Assembly (NCBI GenBank): GCA_017473165.1
Contig: JAFUNA010000023.1
Coordinates: forward strand, 62,001-126,000
Length of the DNA: 64,000 bases
DNA from: Clostridia bacterium
Lineage (GTDB): Bacteria; Bacillota; Clostridia; Oscillospirales; Acutalibacteraceae
Direction: 5' to 3'
The position numbers and the translations under genes were made by a program. The notes under the pieces are model-generated. The model was not told the DNA's origin. It made no database searches and worked only from the letters and a program-made list of their open reading frames with translations. Below, piece after piece: positions 41,034 through 49,418 of the stretch. Each line of letters opens with the position of its first letter. Positions within the stretch are counted from its first letter, which is position 1.

Positions 41034-42383
41034 GTGGCTGTAACACCCGTAATTCCCGATTATATAACCGTACATCTCGGCACACCGAACTCGAATGCAC
41101 GAAATGTCCGTGTGCCGTTTACCGAATACATCAAAAATGTAGCATCGAGCGAAATATATCCCACCTGGCCCGAGAATGCGATCAGGGCGAATATCTATGC
41201 ACAGATTTCATTCGCTCTGAACAGAATTTATACCGAATACTACCGCAGCAGGGGATATAATTTCGATATAACGAACTCCACGGCATATGACCAGGCGTAT
41301 GTTGACGGCAGAGATATTTTTTCGAACATTTCAAGGATTGTTGACGAGCTTTTCAATGACTATGTAACAAAGGGAAATCAGATTCAGCCGTATTTTACCG
41401 AATACTGCGACGGCAGAAGCGTGACCTGCCGAGGACTTTCGCAATGGGGCACGGTAACCCTTGCAAACCAAGGCAGAACGCCCTATCAGATTTTGCAGAA
41501 TTACTACGGAAACGATATCAATATTGTCAAAAACGCACCCGTCAGAAATATCAGCGAATCATACCCGGGAGTGCTGCTGCGAATCGGAACATTCGGCGGA
41601 GAGGACACAAGAACAATTCAGCGGCAGCTTAACAGAATACGCAGGAATTATCCCTCAATTCCTGCAATTCCCGAGGCAAACGGCTTTTATGATGCTGCAA
41701 CCCGTGCGGCGGTAACGCAGTTTCAGCGGATTTTTAATCTTGCTCCCGACGGCATAGTCGGCAAAGCAACCTGGTACAAAATCAAGCAGATTTATAATGC
41801 CGTCAAGAGGGTGTCGGAGCTTTATTCCGAGGGCATAACAATAAGCGAGGTTGAAAGAATTTTCAGCGAGGTGCTCAAACGGGGCAGCAGGGGAAACGAT
41901 GTCAGAACGATACAGTATTATCTGAATTTCCTTGCATTTTTCAACGACAGGCTTGTTGAAATAACGCCCGACGGAATTTTCGGACCTGCAACGGAAAATG
42001 CGGTGCGGACATTCCAGCGGGAATACGGTCTGACGGCAGACGGAATTGTGGGCAGAGCAACCTGGTACGCAATTCTTGACGCCTATAACGCAACGCTTAA
42101 TTCCCTGCCCGACGAATACCGTTCATATTCTTCGCTTCTGTATCCCGGCTACACAATAACAACGGGCTCAAGCGGAAATGTTGTCAGCCAGCTGCAAACA
42201 TTCTTGCGTGTGATTGCACAGAATAACAACTCCGTTCCGCTGATAACCGCAGACGGAATCTACGGCGAAAGAACAAAGGCGGCGGTGACCGCCGTGCAGA
42301 GAATTTCGGGTATTCCGCAAACAGGAGTTGTGGGACCGCTGACGTGGAATGCAATTGTAAATCTGTATAATGATTACAGATAA
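41034..42383 (+). CDS. SpoIID-like lytic enzyme with three peptidoglycan-binding domains (SleC-like)
   Basis: About 449 residues. Residues 20-175 form a SpoIID-like domain: VPFTEYIKNVASSEIYPTW with the likely catalytic Glu, AIRANIYAQISFALNRIYTEYY, and GLSQWGTVTLANQGRTPYQI as in SpoIID. Three PG_binding_1 domains follow, each ending DGIVGKATW, DGIVGRATW or TGVVGPLTW. SleC lytic transglycosylases have this catalytic domain and degrade spore cortex at germination. GTG 41034 is chosen because GAGGTG lies six bases upstream; GTG 41025 is the alternative. Followed by a spoVAF-like gene after a terminator. Confidence 0.82.
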   Translation: MAVTPVIPDYITVHLGTPNSNARNVRVPFTEYIKNVASSEIYPTWPENAIRANIYAQISFALNRIYTEYYRSRGYNFDITNSTAYDQAYVDGRDIFSNISRIVDELFNDYVTKGNQIQPYFTEYCDGRSVTCRGLSQWGTVTLANQGRTPYQILQNYYGNDINIVKNAPVRNISESYPGVLLRIGTFGGEDTRTIQRQLNRIRRNYPSIPAIPEANGFYDAATRAAVTQFQRIFNLAPDGIVGKATWYKIKQIYNAVKRVSELYSEGITISEVERIFSEVLKRGSRGNDVRTIQYYLNFLAFFNDRLVEITPDGIFGPATENAVRTFQREYGLTADGIVGRATWYAILDAYNATLNSLPDEYRSYSSLLYPGYTITTGSSGNVVSQLQTFLRVIAQNNNSVPLITADGIYGERTKAAVTAVQRISGIPQTGVVGPLTWNAIVNLYNDYR

Positions 42384-42396
42384 GTGAATAATAAAC

Positions 42397-42424
42397 GGTG
42401 ACAGGAAACTGTCACCATTTTTAT
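42397..42424 (+). terminator. Terminator between the SleC-like and SpoVAF-like genes
   Basis: GGTGACAG-GAAA-CTGTCACC stem (42397-42416) and a T-rich tail. It ends eight bases before the next ribosome binding site, so read-through is likely partial. Confidence 0.82.
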
Positions 42425-42437
42425 TTGGGGGAAAGGT

Positions 42438-43859
42438 ATGGAGAAGGTTTTAACTTCGGATTTTAATTCAAATATAAATATGCTTGACGGCGAATTGAGG
42501 CTCAAAGCGAGCTTTGATTTGGTTGGCAGAGATTTCTTTATCGGCAAAAAGAATGCAAAGCTCTATTTCGTTGACGGTTTCTGCAAGGATGAGCAGATGG
42601 GCAAAATCATGTCCGAGCTGATGAAAGCGGACGAAAACAAGCTGAATTCTTGCCAGACGGCACGGGAATTTGCAAATAATTTTGTGCCGTATGTGGAAAC
42701 CGATATCGTTTCGAATGTTGACGAAATAATTAAGTCCGTGCTTTCGGGAGCGATTGCAATGATTGTTGCGGACTATACCGAAGCCGTGGTTATTGATGCA
42801 AGAACTTATCCCGTGCGCTCCGTGCAGGAGCCCGAAAATGACAGGGTTTTAAGAGGACCGCATGACGGTTTTGTTGAAACGCTTGTTTTCAATACCGCTC
42901 TTATCCGCCGCAGAATCCGTGACACGGCATTGACAATGGAAATTCACTCCGTAGGAAAAACGTCAAAGACGGATGTAGTGATTTGTTTTATGCAGGGCAG
43001 GGTCAACGAAAAACAGCTCAACGCTCTGCGAAAAAAGATAGATTCGGTTGATGTCAATTCGCTGACGATGGGTCAGCAGAGCTTTATCGACTGTCTTGTG
43101 CCCAAGCAATGGTACAATCCGTTCCCGAAAGTTCGCTATACCGAAAGACCCGATGCGGTGGCGGCAAGCATACTGGAGGGGAGCATGGTTGTGCTGACGG
43201 ACAACTCGCCTGCGGCAATGATAATTCCGTCGGGGATTTTCGACTTTTTGCAGGATACGAATGACTACTATATGTCGCCTGTAATCGGCTCGTATATGCG
43301 GATAATCCGCATGGCGATTTTTGCAATGACAATGCTGCTCATTCCGATTTGGCTGCTGCTTATCCGAAATCCGGAGTATATCCCCGAATGGCTTGAATTT
43401 ATAAAAATCGAGGAGCCGAACTCGCTGCCGATTGTGGCACAGCTGTTTATAGTTGAAGTGGTAATCGATGCGATAAAGCTTGCGTCAATCAACACGCCGA
43501 GCTCTTTGAGCGGTTCATTCGGAGTAATCGGAGCATTGGTTTTGGGCGAATTTGCGGTGTCGGCGGGCTGGTTTGTTGCGGAGGTTGTGCTCTATATGGC
43601 GTTTGTTGCCCTTACGAATTACACGCAGCCGAGCTTTGAGCTGGGCTATGCCTTCAAGCTTTTCAGAATGATGCTCATTGCACTCATCGCACTTTTCAAC
43701 GTCTGGGGTTTCATCGGCGGAATTCTGCTGATTATCCTCGAAATCGCAACAACCAAAACCGTGACGGGTCAATGCTATCTCTATCCGCTTATTCCTTTCA
43801 AAGGTTCAGCTCTTGCAGGACTCCTTCTCCGCAGACCGTTGAGCAAGAAGAACAATTAA
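42438..43859 (+). CDS. GerA-family spore germination protein, SpoVAF-like
   Basis: 473 residues. The soluble N-terminal half carries LSGAIAMIVADYTEAVVIDARTYP-type sequence, RGPHDGFVETLVFNTALIRRRIRD and NPFPKVRYTERPD. Then come TDNSPAAMIIPSGIF and five or so membrane segments with INTPSSLSGSFGVIGALVLGEFAV. The RYTERPD and NTPSSL motifs are closer to SpoVAF than to receptor GerAA. SpoVAF assists release of dipicolinic acid through the SpoVA channel. No GerAB, GerAC or other SpoVA genes are adjacent. Together with the SleC-like genes it marks a spore-former. Confidence 0.88.
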   Translation: MEKVLTSDFNSNINMLDGELRLKASFDLVGRDFFIGKKNAKLYFVDGFCKDEQMGKIMSELMKADENKLNSCQTAREFANNFVPYVETDIVSNVDEIIKSVLSGAIAMIVADYTEAVVIDARTYPVRSVQEPENDRVLRGPHDGFVETLVFNTALIRRRIRDTALTMEIHSVGKTSKTDVVICFMQGRVNEKQLNALRKKIDSVDVNSLTMGQQSFIDCLVPKQWYNPFPKVRYTERPDAVAASILEGSMVVLTDNSPAAMIIPSGIFDFLQDTNDYYMSPVIGSYMRIIRMAIFAMTMLLIPIWLLLIRNPEYIPEWLEFIKIEEPNSLPIVAQLFIVEVVIDAIKLASINTPSSLSGSFGVIGALVLGEFAVSAGWFVAEVVLYMAFVALTNYTQPSFELGYAFKLFRMMLIALIALFNVWGFIGGILLIILEIATTKTVTGQCYLYPLIPFKGSALAGLLLRRPLSKKNN

Positions 43860-43886
43860 AAATGCGGTACCGATTTGGTACCGCAT
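43858..43886. terminator. Terminator between convergent spoVAF-like gene and mtaB
   Basis: Perfect 10-bp stem (43862-43871 with 43877-43886). Read on the minus strand it is followed by five T's, so it serves mtaB best. Confidence 0.85.
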
Positions 43887-43889
43887 AAA

Positions 43890-45167
43890 TTAAATTTTTC
43901 CTATGCAGAAGTCACCGTCAACGGCGGTGATTTCTGTTTTTATTATGCCGTGGATGTCGCAGCCCGAGAAAATTCTGACGGGTGTATAGTTTGCAGTATA
44001 GCCCTGTGCGTAGCCGTCATGGTATTCCTCAACAAGCACCTCAAGGGTCTTGCCGATTTGGCTTTCGAGAAAATTCTTTCTGATTTTGTCGGCGGTGCTG
44101 CTCATTTCGGCGGCACGTTTTTCCTTGACGTTCTTTTCAATCTGCTCCATTTTTGCTGCGGGAGTGCCGGGTCTTACGGAGTAGGGGAAAACGTGAACCT
44201 TCTCAAAACAGACTTTCTCAACAAAGTTTTTTGAAATTTCAAAGTCCTCGTCTGTTTCATAGGGGAAACCGACCATGACATCGGTTGTGATTGTTGTGTC
44301 GGTGAACGCACGGCGAAGCTTTTGGCAAAGCTCGAAATATTCTTCGCTTGTATAGTGTCTGTTCATCTTTTTGAGGGTCTTGTCGCAGCCGCTCTGAAGC
44401 GAAATATGAAACTGCGGGCAGAATTTGGGGATTGACGCAAGACCGCTGATGATTTCGTCGGTGATGTGGTCGGGCTCAAGAGAGCCTAAACGCACCCTTT
44501 TTATTCCGTCAAAGGATGCCGCAATCCTGACCGCATCAACGATTGTGCCCTCTGTATCCGTGCCGTAAGCGGAAAGGTTTATGCCGACGAGAACAATCTC
44601 GGAAAATCCGTTTTTCTCAAGTGCGGCAATCTCGGCTTTCAGCTCATCAAGGGGCTTTGAACGCACTCTGCCTCTTGCGTAGGGAATGATGCAGTAGGAG
44701 CAGAAACGGTTGCAGCCGTCCTCAATTTTGACGCTTGCTCTTGTACGCTCACGGAAAGACGTGATTGTGTCGCCCGCAAAGCATTCGCCCGATTTATGCT
44801 CATCAACCGCAAAAATTCTTCCGCTGCCGTTTATATACTGCATTATGTAATCATATATAAAACGGTTGCTTTTGTTACCGAAAACAATGTCTGCCTCGGA
44901 AAGCTTTTCGCCCGCTTCGGGGGATGCCTGGGGCATGCAGCCCGTGAGAACAACGATGCTTTCTGGATGCAGCTTCTTGAAGCGGCGTACCGCCTGCCTT
45001 GTTTTTCTGTCGCTTTCGGCGGTGACGGTGCATGAATTGACAACATAGACATCGGCTTTTTCGGAAGGGTCGGTTATAACAAAACCGTGGCTTTCGAGAT
45101 TTTGAGCCATTGCCTGTGATTCATATTGATTGACCTTGCAGCCCAAGGTATAAAAAGCGGCTTTCAT
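43890..45167 (-). CDS. mtaB: tRNA t6A37 methylthiotransferase MtaB
   Basis: 425 residues. A radical-SAM enzyme that adds a methylthio group to N6-threonylcarbamoyladenosine at tRNA position 37. N-terminal MTTase domain with GCKVNQYES, VNSCTVT and LTGCMPQ (three cluster cysteines), then the radical-SAM CNRFCSYCIIPYARG, and a C-terminal TRAM-like domain. The TLGCKVNQYE start and the length identify MtaB rather than MiaB or RimO. It has a promoter of its own at 45198-45226. Confidence 0.94.
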   Translation of the reverse strand: MKAAFYTLGCKVNQYESQAMAQNLESHGFVITDPSEKADVYVVNSCTVTAESDRKTRQAVRRFKKLHPESIVVLTGCMPQASPEAGEKLSEADIVFGNKSNRFIYDYIMQYINGSGRIFAVDEHKSGECFAGDTITSFRERTRASVKIEDGCNRFCSYCIIPYARGRVRSKPLDELKAEIAALEKNGFSEIVLVGINLSAYGTDTEGTIVDAVRIAASFDGIKRVRLGSLEPDHITDEIISGLASIPKFCPQFHISLQSGCDKTLKKMNRHYTSEEYFELCQKLRRAFTDTTITTDVMVGFPYETDEDFEISKNFVEKVCFEKVHVFPYSVRPGTPAAKMEQIEKNVKEKRAAEMSSTADKIRKNFLESQIGKTLEVLVEEYHDGYAQGYTANYTPVRIFSGCDIHGIIKTEITAVDGDFCIGKI

Positions 45168-45197
45168 AAAATTCTTCCTTTTTTAAAGTCTGCAATG

Positions 45198-45226
45198 ATT
45201 ATATCAAAAAATTCGGTGATAATCAA
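45198..45226 (-). promoter_or_regulatory. Sigma-A promoter of mtaB
   Basis: Minus strand TTGATT (45221-45226), 17-base spacer, TATAAT (45198-45203). Confidence 0.8.
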
Positions 45227-45267
45227 CGGCATTATTTACATATATTCTGTTGAAGGGAGAGTTTGAT

Positions 45268-46425
45268 ATGAAAAAAATGTTTAAATCTGTTTTATCGTTT
45301 ATTCTGACGGTTATTATTTTTGTGATGCCGTGCTCAATCGCTTTTGCAGAGGGCTCAACGCCTGTTGAAATCAAGGCGAAATCCGCTGTGCTTATGGATG
45401 TTGCAACGGGCAGAGTGCTCATGAAGCACAACGAAAACCAAAAGGTCTATCCCGCATCCGTAACAAAAATCATGCCGCTGTTGCTTATCATTGAAGCAAT
45501 CGATGAAGGCAAAATCTCATTGGGCGACACCGTAACGGTAACGGGCTCGGCTGCATCAAAGGGCGGCTCGCAAATCTGGCTCAAGGAGGGCGAGCAGATG
45601 ACGGTTGATGAGCTGCTGAAGGCAACGGCTGTTTACAGTGCAAATGATGCCTGCACGGCTCTTGGCGAATACCTTGCGGGCAGCGATGAGGCGTTTGTGA
45701 AAATGCTCAATGACCGTGCATCGGAGCTCGGAATGACAAACACTCATTTCGAAAACTGCACGGGTCTTGACGACACAACCGAAAATCACCTCACAACCGC
45801 CCTTGATGTTGCGATTATGTCAAGGGAGCTTCTGAAACACGATCTGATAATGAACTACACAACAATCTGGATGGATTCTCTGCGAAACGGGCAGACGGAG
45901 CTTGTGAACACCAACAAGCTTGTGCGTTTTTATGAGGGCACAACAGGTCTTAAGACGGGCACAACCTCAAAGGCGGGCTGCTGCGTTTCGGCAAGTGCAA
46001 TGCGTGACGGCACTCATCTTGTTGCGGTTGTTATGGGCAGCGATAACAGTACAGACCGCTTTGAAACCGCAAAGGCGATGCTTAACTGGGGATTTTCAAA
46101 TTATTCAACCGTTACCCCTGAAATTGACAAATCGCTCATTCCCGATGTCGGAGTAATCAGCGGTGTTATTGATAAAATCACGCCGAAAATACCGACCGTT
46201 CAGCCCGTTCTGATTGAAAAGGGCAGGGAGGGTGATATCACGCAGACCGTTGACCTTGCGGTTGATGTTGCCGCACCCGTTGAGCAGGGTCAGGTGCTTG
46301 GTACGGTGACATTCAGGCTCGGTGATGAAATGCTGGGCGAATATAATCTTACCGCACCCGACAGCGTTGCGCCGCTGACGTTTTCGATTGTATTTCGCAG
46401 GGTGCTGAAAGCAATTGCATCTTAA
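45268..46425 (+). CDS. dacF: D-alanyl-D-alanine carboxypeptidase (DacF/PBP5 type)
   Basis: 385 residues. Trims the terminal D-Ala of peptidoglycan peptides. Signal peptide MKKMFKSVLSFILTVIIF…AFA; active-site motifs PASVTK (Ser about 64, Lys 67), SAND (about 124) and LKTGT (about 228). A PBP5 C-terminal beta domain follows; the end lacks an obvious membrane helix beyond FSIVFRRVLKAIAS, an amphipathic tail typical of these enzymes. ATG 45268 follows AAGGGAGAG. DacF versus DacA/DacB cannot be fully separated by eye. Confidence 0.88.
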   Translation: MKKMFKSVLSFILTVIIFVMPCSIAFAEGSTPVEIKAKSAVLMDVATGRVLMKHNENQKVYPASVTKIMPLLLIIEAIDEGKISLGDTVTVTGSAASKGGSQIWLKEGEQMTVDELLKATAVYSANDACTALGEYLAGSDEAFVKMLNDRASELGMTNTHFENCTGLDDTTENHLTTALDVAIMSRELLKHDLIMNYTTIWMDSLRNGQTELVNTNKLVRFYEGTTGLKTGTTSKAGCCVSASAMRDGTHLVAVVMGSDNSTDRFETAKAMLNWGFSNYSTVTPEIDKSLIPDVGVISGVIDKITPKIPTVQPVLIEKGREGDITQTVDLAVDVAAPVEQGQVLGTVTFRLGDEMLGEYNLTAPDSVAPLTFSIVFRRVLKAIAS

Positions 46426-46434
46426 AAATACTGT

Positions 46435-46463
46435 TTGCATTAGCTGCAAAAATGTGATAGAAT
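46435..46463 (+). promoter_or_regulatory. Upstream promoter candidate for pgi
   Basis: TTGCAT (46435-46440), 17-base spacer, TAGAAT (46458-46463). The rest of the 232-base gap before pgi is AT-rich and shows nothing else besides the second promoter. Confidence 0.5.
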
Positions 46464-46581
46464 AAATACAAGAAAAGAATATTCCGTGCCGGATTTTTGC
46501 CGATTTAATGTCTTAACAAGAAAAAACAAAAAAATTATTGCTTCTTTTACACAATTTCTGAATAAATTTTACTTTTTTCTG

Positions 46582-46610
46582 TTGCATTACTGACGTTTAT
46601 AGGGTAAAAT
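46582..46610 (+). promoter_or_regulatory. Proximal promoter of pgi
   Basis: TTGCAT (46582-46587), 17-base spacer, TAAAAT (46605-46610), 47 bases before the start codon. Confidence 0.65.
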
Positions 46611-46657
46611 ATTATAAATATATATTCACAGCATTTTTATAGGGGTGTAAAGAAGAG

Positions 46658-47995
46658 ATGGCGTTAAATCTCAATCTCAACTACGCAGGCGAGTTTGCCT
46701 GCAAAGAAAAGCTTGAAGCAATGCAGCCCGAAATTTCAAAGGCTCATGCAATGCTTCACGAGGGCACAGGCGCAGGAAGCGATTTCCTTGGCTGGATTGA
46801 CCTTCCCGTTAATTACGACAAAGCGGAATTTGCCGAAATTAAGGAATGTGCCGAAAAAATCAAAAAGGATTCCGAAGTGCTTATCGTACTCGGCATCGGC
46901 GGCTCCTATCTCGGAGCAAGAGCGGTTATTGAGTTTGTTAAGTCAAACAACTATAACCTTGTAAAAAAAGATACCCCCGATATCTATTTCGGCGGTAACA
47001 CAATCAGTTCATCATCGGTTGCAGAGCTTATAAAGCTCATCGACGGCAGAGATTTCTCAATCAACGTTATCTCAAAGTCGGGCACAACAACCGAAACAGC
47101 AGTTGCTTTCCGCATCTTCAAAAAGCTTGCCGAAGAAAAATACGGTAAGGAAGAAGCGGCAAAGAGAATATACGTTACAACTGATAAGTCAAGAGGTGCG
47201 CTCAAAGCACTTGCAGACGCAGAGGGCTATAAAACCTTTGTTGTTCCCGATGACGTCGGCGGAAGATATTCCGTTTTAACAGCGGTAGGTCTGCTTCCCA
47301 TTGCGGTTGCGGGAATCGATATCGACGCTCTCATGCAGGGTGCACAGGCAGCAAGAGAGGCTTATTCAAAAGACGATGTTCTCACAAACGACTGCTATAA
47401 ATATGCGGCAATCAGAAACCTTCTTTACCGCAGCGGCAAATCCGTTGAAATGCTTGCGGCTTATGAGCCCTCAATGACAATGTGGTGCGAATGGTTCAAG
47501 CAGCTTTTCGGCGAAAGCGAAGGCAAAGACGGCAAGGGTATTTTCCCTGTTTCCGCAATTTTCTCAACAGACCTTCATTCACTCGGTCAGTATATTCAGC
47601 AGGGTGAAAGAATTCTGTTTGAAACGGTTATCTGGGTCAAGGAACCCAAAACCGATGTTGAAATCGAGTTTGACGATGTTAACGGCGACGGTCTCAACTT
47701 TGTTGCAGGCAAAACTCTCCACTATGTTAACAGCAAGGCTTTTGCGGGAACCGTTCTGGCTCACACAGACGGCGATGTTCCCAATATCGTTCTTGAAATC
47801 GACAAACAGGATGAATTCAACCTTGGCTGGATGATTTATTTCTTTGAAAAAGCCTGCGGCATTTCGGGCTATATTCTCGGCGTAAATCCCTTTGACCAGC
47901 CCGGCGTTGAAAGCTACAAAAAGAATATGTTCGCTCTTCTCGGCAAGCCCGGCTACGAGGATGCCAAGCAGGAGCTTGAAGCAAGATTAAACTAA
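46658..47995 (+). CDS. pgi: Glucose-6-phosphate isomerase
   Basis: 445 residues, the short Firmicute form. Converts glucose-6-phosphate and fructose-6-phosphate. Visible are [49 protein letters not shown] (the family's DVGGRYSV) and [22 protein letters not shown] active-site sequence with [25 protein letters not shown] at the end. The P-loop gene follows after 20 bases with a good ribosome binding site, so the two are co-transcribed. Confidence 0.96.
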   Translation: MALNLNLNYAGEFACKEKLEAMQPEISKAHAMLHEGTGAGSDFLGWIDLPVNYDKAEFAEIKECAEKIKKDSEVLIVLGIGGSYLGARAVIEFVKSNNYNLVKKDTPDIYFGGNTISSSSVAELIKLIDGRDFSINVISKSGTTTETAVAFRIFKKLAEEKYGKEEAAKRIYVTTDKSRGALKALADAEGYKTFVVPDDVGGRYSVLTAVGLLPIAVAGIDIDALMQGAQAAREAYSKDDVLTNDCYKYAAIRNLLYRSGKSVEMLAAYEPSMTMWCEWFKQLFGESEGKDGKGIFPVSAIFSTDLHSLGQYIQQGERILFETVIWVKEPKTDVEIEFDDVNGDGLNFVAGKTLHYVNSKAFAGTVLAHTDGDVPNIVLEIDKQDEFNLGWMIYFFEKACGISGYILGVNPFDQPGVESYKKNMFALLGKPGYEDAKQELEARLN

Positions 47996-48015
47996 ATTCA
48001 CAGGAGGATTTCAAA

Positions 48016-48432
48016 ATGATCTATCTTATTATCGGCAACAAAGGTTCAGGAAAAACAAAAAGACTTATCGAGCTCGTAAACGGAGCAGTCGAAAAGTCAA
48101 ACGGCAACGTTGTTTGCATCGAGAAAGAAAGACTTTTAACCTATAATGTAAACTACAGAGCAAGACTTGTTGAAACAGACCACTACGGCGTAAGCGGCTA
48201 TGACGCATTCTACGGTTTCCTTGCAGGTATCGTTGCAGGTGACCACGACATAACAGACATCCTTGTTGATGCAACTCTTAAAATCGGCGGCAGAGATTAC
48301 GAAGCACTTGCAAACTTCCTTGAAAAGGTTGCAGAGCTCAGCAAGACTGCCGAGCAGGATATCACATTCACCGTTTCCTGCGATGAATGCGACCTTCCCG
48401 AGAGAATTTTTACATTTTGCGAAAAAATCTGA
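48016..48432 (+). CDS. Small P-loop nucleotide-binding protein
   Basis: 138 residues. Walker A is GNKGSGKT (res. 7-14) and a Walker-B-like strand is ITDILVDA. No other domain and no membrane segment. It follows pgi closely. Proteins of this kind are common hypotheticals in Clostridia; a twitching-type, kinase or regulatory ATPase role cannot be chosen from sequence. Confidence 0.75.
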   Translation: MIYLIIGNKGSGKTKRLIELVNGAVEKSNGNVVCIEKERLLTYNVNYRARLVETDHYGVSGYDAFYGFLAGIVAGDHDITDILVDATLKIGGRDYEALANFLEKVAELSKTAEQDITFTVSCDECDLPERIFTFCEKI

Positions 48433-48451
48433 ATTTAAATCGAAATTTTAG

Positions 48452-48480
48452 TTGACAAATCACGCAGATACCTATATAAT
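48452..48480 (+). promoter_or_regulatory. Sigma-A promoter of yceD-rpmF
   Basis: TTGACA (48452-48457), 17-base spacer, TATAAT (48475-48480), both perfect. Confidence 0.93.
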
Positions 48481-48496
48481 ATTTTGTGCGTGATTT
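48457..48496. promoter_or_regulatory. 10-bp inverted repeat bracketing the yceD-rpmF -10 box
   Basis: AAATCACGCA (48457-48466) and TGCGTGATTT (48487-48496), a perfect inverted repeat with a 20-base gap. One arm is in the promoter spacer, the other at the expected transcription start. A probable operator or a leader/promoter fold. Confidence 0.55.
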
Positions 48497-48509
48497 TAGG
48501 TGAAAATTT

Positions 48510-49004
48510 ATGATATTGGATTTGGAACCTATTTTTAATAATGAGGGAATGGTTAAAGAGTTCAGCTTTGAGCTTGACCTTTCATCTCAGGAGCTTGGCG
48601 GAACAAAGCCGTTTGTTGCTCCTGTCAGAGTCAGCGGCTCTGCGGGTAACTACACCGGCATTGTTGAAGTGCGTGCAAAAGCGGAGTTTGAGCTTGAAAC
48701 AAGCTGCGACCGCTGTGCAAAGCCCATAACTTTGCCGCAGGAAACCGAGATTTTCCACACCCTTGTTACCCACCTCAATGACGACTCAAACGACGAGCTC
48801 ATACTCGTCAACGAGCTTCGTTTTGACCTTGACCCGCTGATAACCGAGGATATTTTCCTTGACCTTCCTTCAAAGCTGCTCTGCAGCGAGGATTGCAAGG
48901 GTGTTTGTCCCCGTTGCGGCAAGGACCTTAACCAAGGTTCATGCAGCTGCGAAAAAGAGGTTGATCCCCGATTGGCCGCCCTTAAGCAGCTTCTGGATAG
49001 TTAA
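48510..49004 (+). CDS. YceD/DUF177 family protein (large-subunit rRNA accumulation factor)
   Basis: 164 residues. The family's CxxC pair appears as TSCDRCAKP in the middle and, at the C-terminus, a zinc-like cluster CSEDCKGVCPRCGKDLNQGSC. YceD homologues are encoded next to rpmF in most bacteria and affect 23S rRNA levels. That neighbour is present here 55 bases downstream, which confirms the call. Confidence 0.92.
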   Translation: MILDLEPIFNNEGMVKEFSFELDLSSQELGGTKPFVAPVRVSGSAGNYTGIVEVRAKAEFELETSCDRCAKPITLPQETEIFHTLVTHLNDDSNDELILVNELRFDLDPLITEDIFLDLPSKLLCSEDCKGVCPRCGKDLNQGSCSCEKEVDPRLAALKQLLDS

Positions 49005-49059
49005 AAAAACAAAAAACCCGAGGGTTTAATAAAGCACAAAATTAAGGAGGTGCTTAGGC

Positions 49060-49242
49060 ATGGCAGTACCCAAGAGAAGAGTTTCAAAAGCAAGACGAGA
49101 TAAGAGACGTTCAAACGTATGGAAGATGTCTGCTCCCCAGCTTGAGAAGTGCTCAAACTGCGGTGAACTCAAGAGATCTCACAGACTTTGCCCCGAGTGC
49201 GGTTACTATAACGGCAAGCAGGTAGTTGTTAAGGAAGCATAA
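49060..49242 (+). CDS. rpmF: 50S ribosomal protein L32 (zinc form)
   Basis: 60 residues, MAVPKRRVSKARRDKRRSN at the start. Four cysteines in CSNCGELKRSHRLCPECG form the zinc ribbon, so this is the zinc-containing version. AAGGAGGTG precedes the start. Co-expressed with yceD. Confidence 0.97.
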   Translation: MAVPKRRVSKARRDKRRSNVWKMSAPQLEKCSNCGELKRSHRLCPECGYYNGKQVVVKEA

Positions 49243-49255
49243 GTCAAAATAAAGC

Positions 49256-49288
49256 GGCAGCGGTATTCTTACCACTGCCTTTTATTTT
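49256..49288 (+). terminator. Terminator of yceD-rpmF
   Basis: GGCAGCGGT (49256-49264) pairs with ACCACTGCC (49271-49279), one mismatch, followed by TTTTATTTTT. Confidence 0.85.
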
Positions 49289-49367
49289 TATACAAATCGA
49301 CCCCAAGGCGTACATCACAATTACGGAAGTTGCGGATGTATACGCCGCAAACCAGGATAACGCATAA
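49281..49367 (+). pseudogene. Remnant of a YitT/DUF2179-type membrane protein C-terminus
   Basis: An open stretch reads FIFIQIDPKAYITITEVADV then YAANQDNA and a TAA at 49365-49367. The IDPKAFITI-EV-EV pattern is the end of the DUF2179 domain of YitT-like proteins. No start codon, membrane part or ribosome binding site exists upstream, where the rpmF terminator lies. It looks like the fossil end of a deleted gene, but the match is short. Confidence 0.4.
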
Positions 49368-49405
49368 GAAACAAAACTCCCCGATGCTCGGTTGAACATC
49401 GGGGA
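49368..49405 (-). terminator. Terminator of ileS
   Basis: Perfect 9-bp stem TCCCCGATG (49378-49386) with CATCGGGGA (49397-49405); read on the minus strand it is followed by TTTTGTTT. Confidence 0.9.
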
Positions 49406-49418
49406 TTAATCATTTTAT

